Source: Thalassobius sp. I31.1 (GTDB lineage Bacteria; Pseudomonadota; Alphaproteobacteria; Rhodobacterales; Rhodobacteraceae). From it: a stretch of DNA of 64,000 bases. The translations under genes were made by a program, and so were the position numbers. The notes below the pieces were generated by a model, which was not told the origin of the DNA, searched no databases, and saw only the letters and a program-made list of their open reading frames with translations. Shown here in pieces: positions 56,823 through 64,000 of this stretch (the first letter of the stretch is position 1; each line of letters opens with the position of its first letter). The stretch covers positions 62,001 through 126,000 of the forward strand of contig NZ_PWAA01000011.1 in NCBI RefSeq assembly GCF_003031585.1. The letters are read 5' to 3'.

Positions 56823-58421
56823 ATGTGGAATAAATTAAAAACCTATACGGATGCGGCTTTGGGCCTGAGTATTCCTGCGCTGTTTGAAGATGCAGGACGG
56901 GGGCAGGATTTCTCGGTTCGTGCCACAGATATGCTGTTTGATTATTCCAAAACCAGCCTGACGGACGACAGCCGGGCCTGCCTGATTGAAATGCTGGGTG
57001 AAAGCGGTTTTGAAGCGCGGCGCAAGGCGATGTTTTCCGGCGAACACATCAATGAAACCGAAGACCGCGCGGTGTTGCATACGGCTTTGCGGGCGGCTGT
57101 GGGCGCTGAAATCTTTGAAGATGGTGAAAATGTTGTGCCTGGCGTTCGGGAAACGCTGGACCGGATGCGGGCGTTTTCCGATGCGCTGCGCGATGGCAGT
57201 TTTCAGGGGCAGGGCGGCGCGATCACCGATGTGGTGAATATCGGCATTGGTGGGTCTGATCTTGGGCCGGCCATGGCCTGTCTGGCGCTGAAACCTTACC
57301 ATGACGGGCCGCGCACGCATTTTGTGTCCAATGTAGATGGTGCACATATTCATGATGTTTTGCAAGGGCTTAACCCGGAAACCACGCTGATCCTTGTAGC
57401 GTCAAAAACCTTCACGACCATTGAAACCATGACCAATGCGCAAACCGCGCGGGACTGGATGGCTTTAAGCGTTTCTGACCCCGGCGCGCAATTTGCGGCA
57501 CTGTCATCGAACCTTACAAGCACAGCAGAATGGGGCATTCCGGCGGAACGGGTGTTTGGGTTTGAAGACTGGGTCGGCGGGCGCTATTCGCTTTGGGGGC
57601 CGATTGGCCTGACGATTATGATCGCGATGGGTGCCGATAAATTCGAAGAATTTCTGTCCGGTGCGCGGGCGATGGATGATCACTTTCGCACGGCAGAACC
57701 ACTGGACAATATGCCGGTGATGCTGGCGCTGACAGGGATCTGGCACAATCAGGGCCTGGGGTATGGAACACGCGCAGTTCTGCCTTATGATCAACGCCTT
57801 AGCCGTCTGCCTGCCTACCTTCAGCAACTTGAAATGGAAAGCAATGGCAAGTCCGTCCGCATGGATGGATCTGATACGCCGGTGCATACCGGGGCTGTTG
57901 TCTGGGGCGAACCGGGGACCAATGGACAGCATGCGTTTTATCAGCTGATCCATCAGGGCACGCGTGTCATTCCCTGTGAATTCCTGCTGGCGGTTGAAGG
58001 CCATGAAACGGATCTGAAACATCAGCATGAACTGTTGGTTGCGAACTGTCTGGCCCAGTCAGAGGCTTTGATGCTTGGCCGGTCTTTAGATGTGGCACGC
58101 GAGCTGATGGCCGCGAAAGGCCTGGACGGGGATGAGCTTGAACGTCAGGCCCGTCATCGGGTTTTCCCGGGCAACCGTCCGTCAACCACGCTGCTGTATC
58201 CGAAACTGACACCACATATGCTGGGCAAGATTATCGCGCTTTATGAACACCGGGTGTTTGTCGAAGGCGTGATGCTGGGCATCAATTCCTATGACCAATG
58301 GGGCGTGGAACTGGGTAAACAGCTGGCCGTGGCTTTGCAACCGATTGTGTCGGGTGAAATGCCGGCTGATGATAAAGACGGTTCAACCCGGCAACTGGTT
58401 GATTTTGTCCGGGGCAGTTAA
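56823..58421 (+). CDS. pgi: Glucose-6-phosphate isomerase
   Basis: A 532-residue isomerase interconverting glucose-6-phosphate and fructose-6-phosphate. Signatures: VVNIGIGGSDLGPAMAC, VASKTFTTIETMTNA, and the C-terminal GINSYDQWGVELGKQLA with catalytic Lys. The ATG at 56823 (MWNKLKTYTD) is taken; the frame is open back to 56769, overlapping pgl. No strong ribosome-binding site, so translation may depend on pgl. Its last four bases overlap the convergent thioesterase gene. Confidence 0.96.
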   Translation: MWNKLKTYTDAALGLSIPALFEDAGRGQDFSVRATDMLFDYSKTSLTDDSRACLIEMLGESGFEARRKAMFSGEHINETEDRAVLHTALRAAVGAEIFEDGENVVPGVRETLDRMRAFSDALRDGSFQGQGGAITDVVNIGIGGSDLGPAMACLALKPYHDGPRTHFVSNVDGAHIHDVLQGLNPETTLILVASKTFTTIETMTNAQTARDWMALSVSDPGAQFAALSSNLTSTAEWGIPAERVFGFEDWVGGRYSLWGPIGLTIMIAMGADKFEEFLSGARAMDDHFRTAEPLDNMPVMLALTGIWHNQGLGYGTRAVLPYDQRLSRLPAYLQQLEMESNGKSVRMDGSDTPVHTGAVVWGEPGTNGQHAFYQLIHQGTRVIPCEFLLAVEGHETDLKHQHELLVANCLAQSEALMLGRSLDVARELMAAKGLDGDELERQARHRVFPGNRPSTTLLYPKLTPHMLGKIIALYEHRVFVEGVMLGINSYDQWGVELGKQLAVALQPIVSGEMPADDKDGSTRQLVDFVRGS

Positions 58422-58897
58422 GCCTCGGGCAGGGCGCCATCCAGGGTTATAAAGCGTTCTTTCAACGCGTCCGGCAGGGGGCGACGGGCGCTTCCGTCGG
58501 GTTCCAGGACCACGACAATTGCTTCACCTGTCGCGCGCAGCCCATCCGACCAGATGGCGTATTCCATGGTGAAACTTGTGTTGCGGAAAGCTTTTGTGCG
58601 GGCGGTGACAAGGTAGTCTTCGCCCATACACATTTCGCGTTTGTAATCGGCGGAAACGGCTTTCACCACAAGGCGGGGTTCGTTTTCAGGATCATTGTAA
58701 TCTGACAGACCCCAATCCTGCATGTAACGCACACGAATGTTTTCAAACCACGAAAAATAAACAACATTATTCACATGGTTCAGGCTGTCGAGTTCATGAA
58801 AATGCACGCGGTCTGCCATGCCATAGGGCCAGTCACCTTCACAACCAAAGCGCGACATTTCTACAGGCGAAAGCGGAGTATGATAACGTGTTTCCAT
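58418..58897 (-). CDS. Acyl-CoA thioesterase, hotdog fold
   Basis: A 159-residue hotdog-fold thioesterase of the 4-hydroxybenzoyl-CoA/YbgC group: DRVHFHELDSLNHVNNVVYFSWFENIRVRYM, with the Asp/His region normally used for catalysis, then KREMCMGEDYLVTARTKAFRNTSFTMEYAIW. Substrate unknown. It ends nine bases after the SCP2 gene in a probable leftward operon that may include the CoA-transferase gene. Confidence 0.85.
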   Translation of the reverse strand: METRYHTPLSPVEMSRFGCEGDWPYGMADRVHFHELDSLNHVNNVVYFSWFENIRVRYMQDWGLSDYNDPENEPRLVVKAVSADYKREMCMGEDYLVTARTKAFRNTSFTMEYAIWSDGLRATGEAIVVVLEPDGSARRPLPDALKERFITLDGALPEA

Positions 58898-58906
58898 GGG
58901 CGGCAG

Positions 58907-59197
58907 TTAGCCGAAGAGCGCGCCGACTTTCAAGGCCAGAGACATATCACCGGAAATTTTTAATTTGCCAAGCATCACGGCCGCCGCCGGATTCTGGCTG
59001 CCATCGGAAATTGCGGCGAACACCTTTGGTTTGGCCTTCAGCGTGACATCACCGGGTTCATCGGCAATGCGCGCGCCACTTTCATCGACGACAAACACAC
59101 CTTCGCCGGGCAATTCAAACCGCACTTTGTAATCAAAGCTGCGACCTGCGATTTTGCGGTTCATGGTTTCAACGGCGTCGGTGATGATGTCTGACAT
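58907..59197 (-). CDS. SCP2 sterol-binding domain protein
   Basis: A 96-residue protein consisting of one SCP2 domain (DAVETMNRKIAGRSFDYKVRFELPGEGVF, KVFAAISDGSQNPAAAVMLGKLKISGDMSLALKV). Such domains bind fatty acids or acyl-CoA in a hydrophobic tunnel. The start at 59197 with GGGGAAG upstream is preferred to a longer frame from 59218. Lies nine bases before the thioesterase gene, consistent with an acyl-CoA theme. Confidence 0.88.
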   Translation of the reverse strand: MSDIITDAVETMNRKIAGRSFDYKVRFELPGEGVFVVDESGARIADEPGDVTLKAKPKVFAAISDGSQNPAAAVMLGKLKISGDMSLALKVGALFG

Positions 59198-59273
59198 AAG
59201 CTTCCCCGGGTTTCTCATCCCGGGGTTGCATCCCTGACATGTCAGATCAAGTCGTCACGTGGCGTAAAGCGGG

Positions 59274-59537
59274 TCATTCCGCGGTTTCAAACATGTAAAC
59301 GCTTTTCACCGCATGAAAGGCGATCATATAGGTTTTGAATTCCCGGAAATCCGTGCGGCGGCGGATCTGAACATATTTCCCGTCCGGGACGGTCATCGTG
59401 CCGCGATAGCGTTCGCCTGTCATAAGGCGCAATTCGATCTGACGGGTGATGTTGCCTGAGGGACCAGAAGCCCAGCGAATAGCATCTTCAACAAGTTCTT
59501 TTACGCCGGTCGGCTCGCAGCAATCAGTCGGTTTCAT
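59274..59537 (-). CDS. Hypothetical small protein
   Basis: An 87-residue protein (MKPTDCCEPTGVKELVEDAIRW...) without recognised family. The second half is beta-rich and basic (RQIELRLMTGERYRGTMTVPDGKYVQIRRRTDFREFKTYMIAFHAVKS). GGAGT six bases upstream fixes the ATG at 59537 among three candidate starts. It lies between CoA-transferase and SCP2 genes on the same strand. Confidence 0.6.
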   Translation of the reverse strand: MKPTDCCEPTGVKELVEDAIRWASGPSGNITRQIELRLMTGERYRGTMTVPDGKYVQIRRRTDFREFKTYMIAFHAVKSVYMFETAE

Positions 59538-59633
59538 AATGGACTCCATATATCGAATATTAAAATATGGTCCCATAATACCGCATGTATCCCATTTGGA
59601 AATGGGGGGATTCCTTACCTTTGCTGCAAAAGC

Positions 59634-60791
59634 TTATTTCTGTTCCTTGAGCCAGCCACGGATGGAATCTGAGTGCGCGTTCAGCAGAGGAGAGGTCAGA
59701 GTGGGTTTTTCTGATGTATAAGCTGACAGTTTGATCGGGTTGCCTGCGGCTTTATAGGCCGGGCCGCCATGGGGATCGACCACATCAATCACCATGTCAC
59801 GGGCCAGAATTTGCGGATCCCGCATGGCTTCAGCGACATTCTGGATCGGGGCACATGGGATGCCGGAAGTGGTGAGCCTATCCAGCCAGTGCGCGCGTGT
59901 TTCGCCAAGGGTGACGGCTTCGATCAGGCGTTTGAGAAGTTTGACATTCTGGCATCGGGCGGCGTTCGTGCTGAAGCGGTTGTCAGTGGACAGTGCCGGA
60001 ATTTCCATTGCATTACAGAGCTTTGCAAAGAGATCATCATTGCCGGCGGCGATCACGATCAATCCGTCTTCGGTGTGGAAGGTTTCAAACGGGGCAATTG
60101 ACGGATGACGCGCGCCAGAGGGGCCAGGTGCGTTGCCGGTTTCGCCGGTGATCGCAATGGCGTGTTCCAGAATGGCCAGCTGACTGTCGAGCATGGCGAC
60201 ATCAACTTTTTGCCCCAGACCGGTTTTCTCGCGCTGATAAAGGGCGGCCATAATGCCGTGGCCCAGGAACATGCCTGCCACGATATCCCCGACAGAAGCC
60301 CCGACGCGCACAGGTTCGCGATCTTTTTCCCCGGTGATCGACATGACGCCGCCTCGGGCCTGAACGACCATATCGTAGGCTGGTTTCAGAGCTTCGGGGC
60401 CGGTGTGGCCAAAGCCGGAAACCGCGCCATAGATCAGCCGGGGGAACTGTTTGTGCAATGTATCAAAGCCATAGCCCAGACGTTCCATCACGCCGGGGCG
60501 GTAGTTTTCCATCAGGATATCGGCGCGGGCCAGAAGATCTTCAAAAACAATGCGGTCTGCCTGGTCTTTCAGGTCCAGCGCGATGCTTTCTTTGCCCCGG
60601 TTGATGGTCGCAAAATAGGCACTGTCGCCATTGGCCCGAAAAGGCGGAAAATGGCGGGTGTCATCGCCAGTGCCGGGGCGTTCAACCTTGATGACGCGTG
60701 CGCCGAGGTCAGAGAAGATCAAGGAACAATAGGGACCGGCAAGCACATGGGTGAGGTCGATGATCAGCAGATCTTTGAAGGGCGCAGTCAT
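59634..60791 (-). CDS. CaiB/BaiF family CoA-transferase
   Basis: A 385-residue class III CoA-transferase: LLIIDLTHVLAGPYCSLIFSDLGARVIKVERPGTGDDTRHFPPF, SIALDLKD, ILMENYRPGVMERLGYGF, and AYDMVVQARGGVMSITGE, which contains the region of the catalytic Asp. It transfers CoA between organic acids; the substrate is unknown. The ATG at 60791 is preferred to the frame start at 60836. Confidence 0.92.
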   Translation of the reverse strand: MTAPFKDLLIIDLTHVLAGPYCSLIFSDLGARVIKVERPGTGDDTRHFPPFRANGDSAYFATINRGKESIALDLKDQADRIVFEDLLARADILMENYRPGVMERLGYGFDTLHKQFPRLIYGAVSGFGHTGPEALKPAYDMVVQARGGVMSITGEKDREPVRVGASVGDIVAGMFLGHGIMAALYQREKTGLGQKVDVAMLDSQLAILEHAIAITGETGNAPGPSGARHPSIAPFETFHTEDGLIVIAAGNDDLFAKLCNAMEIPALSTDNRFSTNAARCQNVKLLKRLIEAVTLGETRAHWLDRLTTSGIPCAPIQNVAEAMRDPQILARDMVIDVVDPHGGPAYKAAGNPIKLSAYTSEKPTLTSPLLNAHSDSIRGWLKEQK

Positions 60792-60893
60792 TACAGGATG
60801 TCCTTGTTGTTCGCCCTGGCCTGATAGCGGCAACATGTGACAACAACATTGCGCAGGATCAAATTTCCCACGGATCTTTCCTGGTCAACCGAT

Positions 60894-61112
60894 TTAGGAT
60901 TCGCGGCGTGATCGCATCCAGATCGCAAGACACAGTAAAGCAAAGGAAATGCAGAACGGTCCGGCGGTCGCTATGAAATCGTCCAGTGAAAGCGAAAATG
61001 GCGATCGGGCCGGGGGGCAGCCATAAAGGGCCCCGAAGCAGGCCATGGCTGAAACAAAGAAGTACCAGAAAACAGAGCCAGCGCAGGCAATCAGCGCGAA
61101 TACGATAAACAT
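60894..61112 (-). CDS. Hypothetical small membrane protein
   Basis: A 72-residue frame (MFIVFALIACAGSVFWYFF...) with two or three hydrophobic segments and a basic C-terminus (WMRSRRES). GGGG lies about six bases before the ATG at 61112. No family recognised, and an overlapping frame (60859-61173) is open too, so the coding status is uncertain. A terminator lies upstream at 61153-61182. Confidence 0.4.
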   Translation of the reverse strand: MFIVFALIACAGSVFWYFFVSAMACFGALYGCPPARSPFSLSLDDFIATAGPFCISFALLCLAIWMRSRRES

Positions 61113-61152
61113 GTGAACCCCGAAACAGAAAATACCTGAGGGGTACATACAA

Positions 61153-61186
61153 AACGCGGGAGTGTTTGACCACTCCCGCGTTATTT
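61153..61186 (-). terminator. Terminator at the left end of the methyltransferase remnant/RTX region
   Basis: AACGCGGGAGTG and CACTCCCGCGTT pair across a six-base loop; on the minus strand the stem runs into TTTTGTATG. It would end leftward transcripts from the RTX-like gene. Confidence 0.82.
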
Positions 61187-61202
61187 TGATTGTTCTGAAC
61201 TA

Positions 61203-61295
61203 TCAGCCGCGACGGCCACCGGCTGCAGCGTCTTCATGTGCGCAGACGACGGTTCAGGGTGAACACCTGAAGACCAGCGAAACCCATCGCACCAA
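61203..61295 (-). pseudogene. Remnant of a methyltetrahydrofolate methyltransferase gene
   Basis: Two blocks copy parts of the intact gene at 62721-63788 in the same orientation. Bases 61241-61295 match 63133-63187 with about five differences (product GAMGFAGLQVFTLNRRLR against GAMGSAGLQVFALNRRLR); bases 61203-61236 match the extreme 3' end near 62725-62772 (DAAAGGRRG-stop against DAAAGGRGGRRRRRG-stop). The about 360 bases between are deleted and a stop codon (TGA) sits at the join. No start codon or upstream part is left. Confidence 0.85.
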
Positions 61296-61342
61296 GATGT
61301 CAGTTCAAAGAACAAAAACCATACAGGCTGAATTCAGTGTTA

Positions 61343-62542
61343 TTAGCCGAAGCTATACTGTGCTTCGAGCTCTGCCGCGGTAAAGGTCTGATCCGCAAAG
61401 ATGAACTCTTCGGTGGCGTAGTCTGAGGACAGGCTGGCATATGTCGACACGGTACCGTTTGCGGTTGTGATCTGAACTTCGCCTTGCCCGAAGACCATGA
61501 TGGTAACTTCATCAAGGCTAAAGTCGCTCATGTCCAGGGTATCATGGCCATTGCCGGGATCGTATACGTCATTCCCTGACTTGTAGATAAATGTATCGTT
61601 CAGATCACTGCCGTAAGAAGAGATATAATCATCGCCGTCAGACCCAATAAAGATAGACCCCTGACCATCTACACCATCCTTAAGACCGATCAAATCGTCA
61701 TCACCATCCGTACCATGGATGACACGGCCGATTTCATGGATTTCCTCAAAGGTGAGGGTCTGGTCTGCAAAGATGAAACTTTCAATTCCGATCTCTGCGT
61801 TTCCGCCATCAACAAATTTTCCACTTTGATGAAGAACGCTAACGACGCCATCTGGCGTTGTGATAACCAGAGAATTGTAAGAATAATCGATCTGAAGTTC
61901 ACTGAGGTTATATTTGCTCAGATCCAGGGTGTCGTTGCCTTGGTTATCGCTAAGTTGCAGGCGACCGGACGTATACACATAGGTCTGATTTCCCCCGTTA
62001 TCCGCCCAGATGGTATCATTTCCGGCACCTGGGTTGACGATTTCTGCAGACTCGGGGACCTCAACAGCCTGAGGGACTGATGAATTTGAGAACAGATCAT
62101 CGCCATCAGTACCGTTCAGAGACGCGGATTCTCCGATTGCAGCCATTTTGATTTTTGCTTCGCTCAGAACCGTATCAGAGAAAACAACCCGTTCCATGGC
62201 TTTCCCGGAATGCAGGTCATTTTTCAGCTGATTTTTCAGTTTGATCGTGCCGTCGGGTGTTTCGATAATGACGTGTTTACCCTTCTTTGAAATGGTAACT
62301 TCATCAGAAGAGTATTTGCTGAGGTCCAGCGTATCTTCACCCTTACCGGCAACATATGTATCGTTGCCTGAGGTGTAGATCATTGTATCATCACCTTTGC
62401 CGGCTTTGACGACATCGTTGCCGGCACCAGCGCTGATTATATCATTTCCCTTAGTTACTTTGTCACCTTCAGAATCGCGGAAACGCCCTTTAATCCGGTC
62501 ATTTCCATCTGTGCCTGTCACGGTGTTTATAGCTTCAGTCAT
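61343..62542 (-). CDS. RTX-like (hemolysin-type calcium-binding) repeat protein
   Basis: A 399-residue acidic protein with no signal peptide. It contains three similar modules, each with a GxDGxD-type motif (GTDGNDRI, GTDGDDLF, GTDGDDDL), a segment like GNDTYVAGKGEDTLDLSKYSSDEV, a strand such as VIIETPDGTIKL, and a (V)FxDxxL-type end (VVFSDTVL, FIFADQTL, FIFADQTF). This is the architecture of calcium-binding, type I-secreted surface or extracellular proteins; no enzyme domain is present. AT-rich compared with its flanks. ATG at 62542 is used; another is four codons upstream. Flanked by a remnant and an intact copy of the same methyltransferase gene. Confidence 0.82.
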   Translation of the reverse strand: MTEAINTVTGTDGNDRIKGRFRDSEGDKVTKGNDIISAGAGNDVVKAGKGDDTMIYTSGNDTYVAGKGEDTLDLSKYSSDEVTISKKGKHVIIETPDGTIKLKNQLKNDLHSGKAMERVVFSDTVLSEAKIKMAAIGESASLNGTDGDDLFSNSSVPQAVEVPESAEIVNPGAGNDTIWADNGGNQTYVYTSGRLQLSDNQGNDTLDLSKYNLSELQIDYSYNSLVITTPDGVVSVLHQSGKFVDGGNAEIGIESFIFADQTLTFEEIHEIGRVIHGTDGDDDLIGLKDGVDGQGSIFIGSDGDDYISSYGSDLNDTFIYKSGNDVYDPGNGHDTLDMSDFSLDEVTIMVFGQGEVQITTANGTVSTYASLSSDYATEEFIFADQTFTAAELEAQYSFG

Positions 62543-62670
62543 TTTTACCAACATTATCTAATTGTTACATATACGGACCCTGCCGGATCAGAGAAAACTG
62601 TAATTTCCAAAACCTGTGCTGTCTATTCAAAGTTGCTTTTCTAGTTTTGCGTTGTGAAAATCAGCACAAT

Positions 62671-62701
62671 AAAAAAGGACCTGCCGTAGCAGGTCCTTTT
62701 T
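62671..62701 (-). terminator. Terminator after the methyltransferase gene
   Basis: AAAAAGGACCTGC and GCAGGTCCTTTTT pair across a four-base loop; on the minus strand it ends in a T6 tract, 20 bases beyond the stop at 62721. Confidence 0.92.
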
Positions 62702-62720
62702 CAGAATTCGACGTTGTGAC

Positions 62721-63788
62721 TTAACCGCGACGACGGCGACGGCCACCACGGCCACCGGCTGCAGCGTCTTCAGGGGATTTGTTGAATTTGATCCATTCAG
62801 CACCACCTTCGTCGTTGTCGGTCAGGAAGTTGGCCGCACGGATGGCTTCCATTTCTTTACCCGCACGTGGCAGGGTGGAACCCAGACCAAAGACCTTGCA
62901 GAAGGCTTCATCGTCCATGTCTGCCGGGATCACGATGCCAGCAGCTTCAACTTCTGCTTTCTTCGCAGCCAGTTTCTTCGGACCAACGGGCAGGGCAACC
63001 GGGTTCATGATCGCGGAGGTCATGCCTGTCGCCATTGCCATTGGCAGGAAGGCGTTGTTGATGCCGTGACGGTTTGGCAGACCGAAAGAGATGTTGGAGG
63101 CACCACAGGTGGTGTTCACGCCAAGTTCATCACGCAGACGACGGTTCAGGGCAAATACCTGAAGACCAGCGGAGCCCATCGCACCAACCGGCATAACCAG
63201 CGGGTCAACCACGATGTCATGGGCCGGAATGCCAAAGTCAGCGGCGCGCTCAACGATCTTTTTCGCAACAGCGAAACGCACTTCCGGATCTTCAGAGATA
63301 CCGGTGTCATCGTTGGAAATCGCAACAACAGGAACGTTGTATTTCGCAACAAGCGGCAGAACCAGTTCCAGGCGTTCCTCTTCACCGGTCACAGAGTTCA
63401 GAAGCGGGCGGCCTTTTGCAGCAGCCAGACCAGCTTCCAAAGCACCAGGCACGGAAGAGTCGATGCAAAGCGGGCAATCAGTGACAGCCTGAACAGTTTC
63501 CACCAGTTTGCGCATCAGTTCTGGTTCAACAAAGTTGTTGTCCGCGTAACGGGGATCTTCTGCCATTTTACCAGAGAAAACAGCACCAGAGTTGATGTCG
63601 AGAACACCAGCACCAGCTGCAACCTGCGCCAGCGCATCACGTTCCACGCGGGAAAAATCGTCGTTTTCCAGTTCCTCGTTCAGGATCTTACGGCCGGTTG
63701 GGTTGATGCGTTCACCGATGACGGTGAAGGGCTGGTCAAAACCGATGATGGTGGTTTTGGTTGCGCTCTCAATAATAGTACGGGTCAT
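62721..63788 (-). CDS. Methyltetrahydrofolate methyltransferase (pterin-binding, MtgA/AcsE-like)
   Basis: A 355-residue pterin-binding TIM-barrel: FTVIGERINPTGRKILNEEL, GAGVLDINSGAVFSG, CIDSSVPGALEAGL, LNSVTGEEERLELVLPLVAKYNVPVVAISND, GASNISFGLPNRHGIN. This is the family that moves a methyl group between a corrinoid protein and tetrahydrofolate, as MtgA does in betaine demethylation. It ends with a Gly/Arg tail (GGRGGRRRRRG). It starts 11 bases after metF with AAGAGG upstream, so it shares an operon. A corrinoid protein gene is not within the window. Confidence 0.9.
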   Translation of the reverse strand: MTRTIIESATKTTIIGFDQPFTVIGERINPTGRKILNEELENDDFSRVERDALAQVAAGAGVLDINSGAVFSGKMAEDPRYADNNFVEPELMRKLVETVQAVTDCPLCIDSSVPGALEAGLAAAKGRPLLNSVTGEEERLELVLPLVAKYNVPVVAISNDDTGISEDPEVRFAVAKKIVERAADFGIPAHDIVVDPLVMPVGAMGSAGLQVFALNRRLRDELGVNTTCGASNISFGLPNRHGINNAFLPMAMATGMTSAIMNPVALPVGPKKLAAKKAEVEAAGIVIPADMDDEAFCKVFGLGSTLPRAGKEMEAIRAANFLTDNDEGGAEWIKFNKSPEDAAAGGRGGRRRRRG

Positions 63789-63799
63789 TTGATTGCCTC

Positions 63800-64000
63800 T
63801 TATTGCTGGCTGACGGGGACGCCGGAAGCGCCGCCATGTGTGATCGCCCAGTTGGCGTTGGTTTTGATGCCACCGAGAGGGAAGAAATGAACCTTCTCGA
63901 TGTTGAAATCAGGGTTTGCGGCTTTGTGCGCGGCAAGGTCAGTGATGAACTGATCCGGCTCAAACGGCAGCAGCAGTTTGGTGACGTCTTTCGCGCGCTT
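63800..64000 (-). CDS. metF: Methylenetetrahydrofolate reductase, 3' end only
   Basis: The last 66 codons and stop of a gene extending beyond the right edge. The translation KLLLPFEPDQFITDLAAHKAANPDFNIEKVHFFPLGGIKTNANWA...GG fits the C-terminus of MetF, which reduces methylene- to methyl-THF (or the reverse direction in methyl-oxidising pathways). It directly precedes the pterin methyltransferase gene. Identification rests on the HFFPLGGIKTNANWA block. Confidence 0.85.
   Translation of the reverse strand, partial: KRAKDVTKLLLPFEPDQFITDLAAHKAANPDFNIEKVHFFPLGGIKTNANWAITHGGASGVPVSQQ

Overview
The window reads as a chromosomal segment of an alphaproteobacterium of the order Rhodobacterales, most likely a marine member of the Roseobacter group. 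Evidence: the phoR-pstSCAB-phoU-phoB order, Rhodobacterales-restricted families (DUF6456, DUF6477), several Hedgehog/intein (Hint) domain proteins, non-pyrrolysine MttB homologues with a pterin-dependent methyltransferase, and a dimethylglycine dehydrogenase/GcvT fusion. Most genes are moderately GC-rich housekeeping genes; a few AT-richer islands carry surface or secreted-type proteins and broken genes. I found no rRNA, tRNA, CRISPR array, transposase or phage structural gene.

Layout. 1-3.9 kb: end of a class II DAHP synthase, a PAS protein, yicC-gmk-gamma carbonic anhydrase, and a small unknown. 4.1-11.6 kb: the phosphate regulon (phoR, pstS, pstC, pstA, pstB, phoU, phoB) with a candidate Pho box. 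11.7-15.2 kb: M50 peptidase, HpaI-type aldolase, small membrane protein, guaB. 15.4-17 kb: a scarred locus where a frameshifted Hint gene is joined to a 5'-truncated TraB-like gene. 17-19.3 kb: arsenate resistance pair (GAPDH and ArsJ). 19.4-24.1 kb: FadL-type outer-membrane protein, DMT transporter, a frameshifted YdcF-like gene, an ABM monooxygenase, guaA. 24.3-28.7 kb: second Hint protein, MttB homologue 1, DUF6477, DUF6456. 28.8-35.2 kb: peroxiredoxin, lipA, porin, hpt, ratA, modABC. 35.2-37 kb: AT-rich gap and third Hint protein. 37-45.6 kb: DMGDH/GcvT fusion, YceI, MttB homologue 2, PEP-mutase family enzyme, ada, aminotransferase. 45.7-50 kb: a candidate Cys/Ile-codon attenuator, cysS, cimA, squalene/phytoene synthase family. 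50-54.5 kb: MFS carrier, 3-methyladenine glycosylase, esterase, a structured leader, HNH nuclease, radical SAM protein. 54.6-58.4 kb: zwf-pgl-pgi behind a LacI-type operator. 58.4-61.1 kb: thioesterase, SCP2, small unknown, CaiB/BaiF CoA-transferase, small membrane protein. 61.2-64 kb: a decayed partial copy of a methyltetrahydrofolate methyltransferase gene, an RTX-like protein, the intact methyltransferase, and the end of metF.

Functional themes. Guanine nucleotide supply is scattered across the window (guaB, guaA, gmk, hpt). One-carbon metabolism recurs: two MttB-type amine methyltransferases, the pterin methyltransferase next to metF, and the DMGDH fusion could feed methyl groups from betaine-like compounds into tetrahydrofolate; the corrinoid protein they need is not visible here. 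The most unusual non-coding signals are the cysS leader, a four-copy 11-bp repeat behind phoB, nested dyads upstream of the arsenate GAPDH, and a hairpin cluster upstream of the HNH gene.
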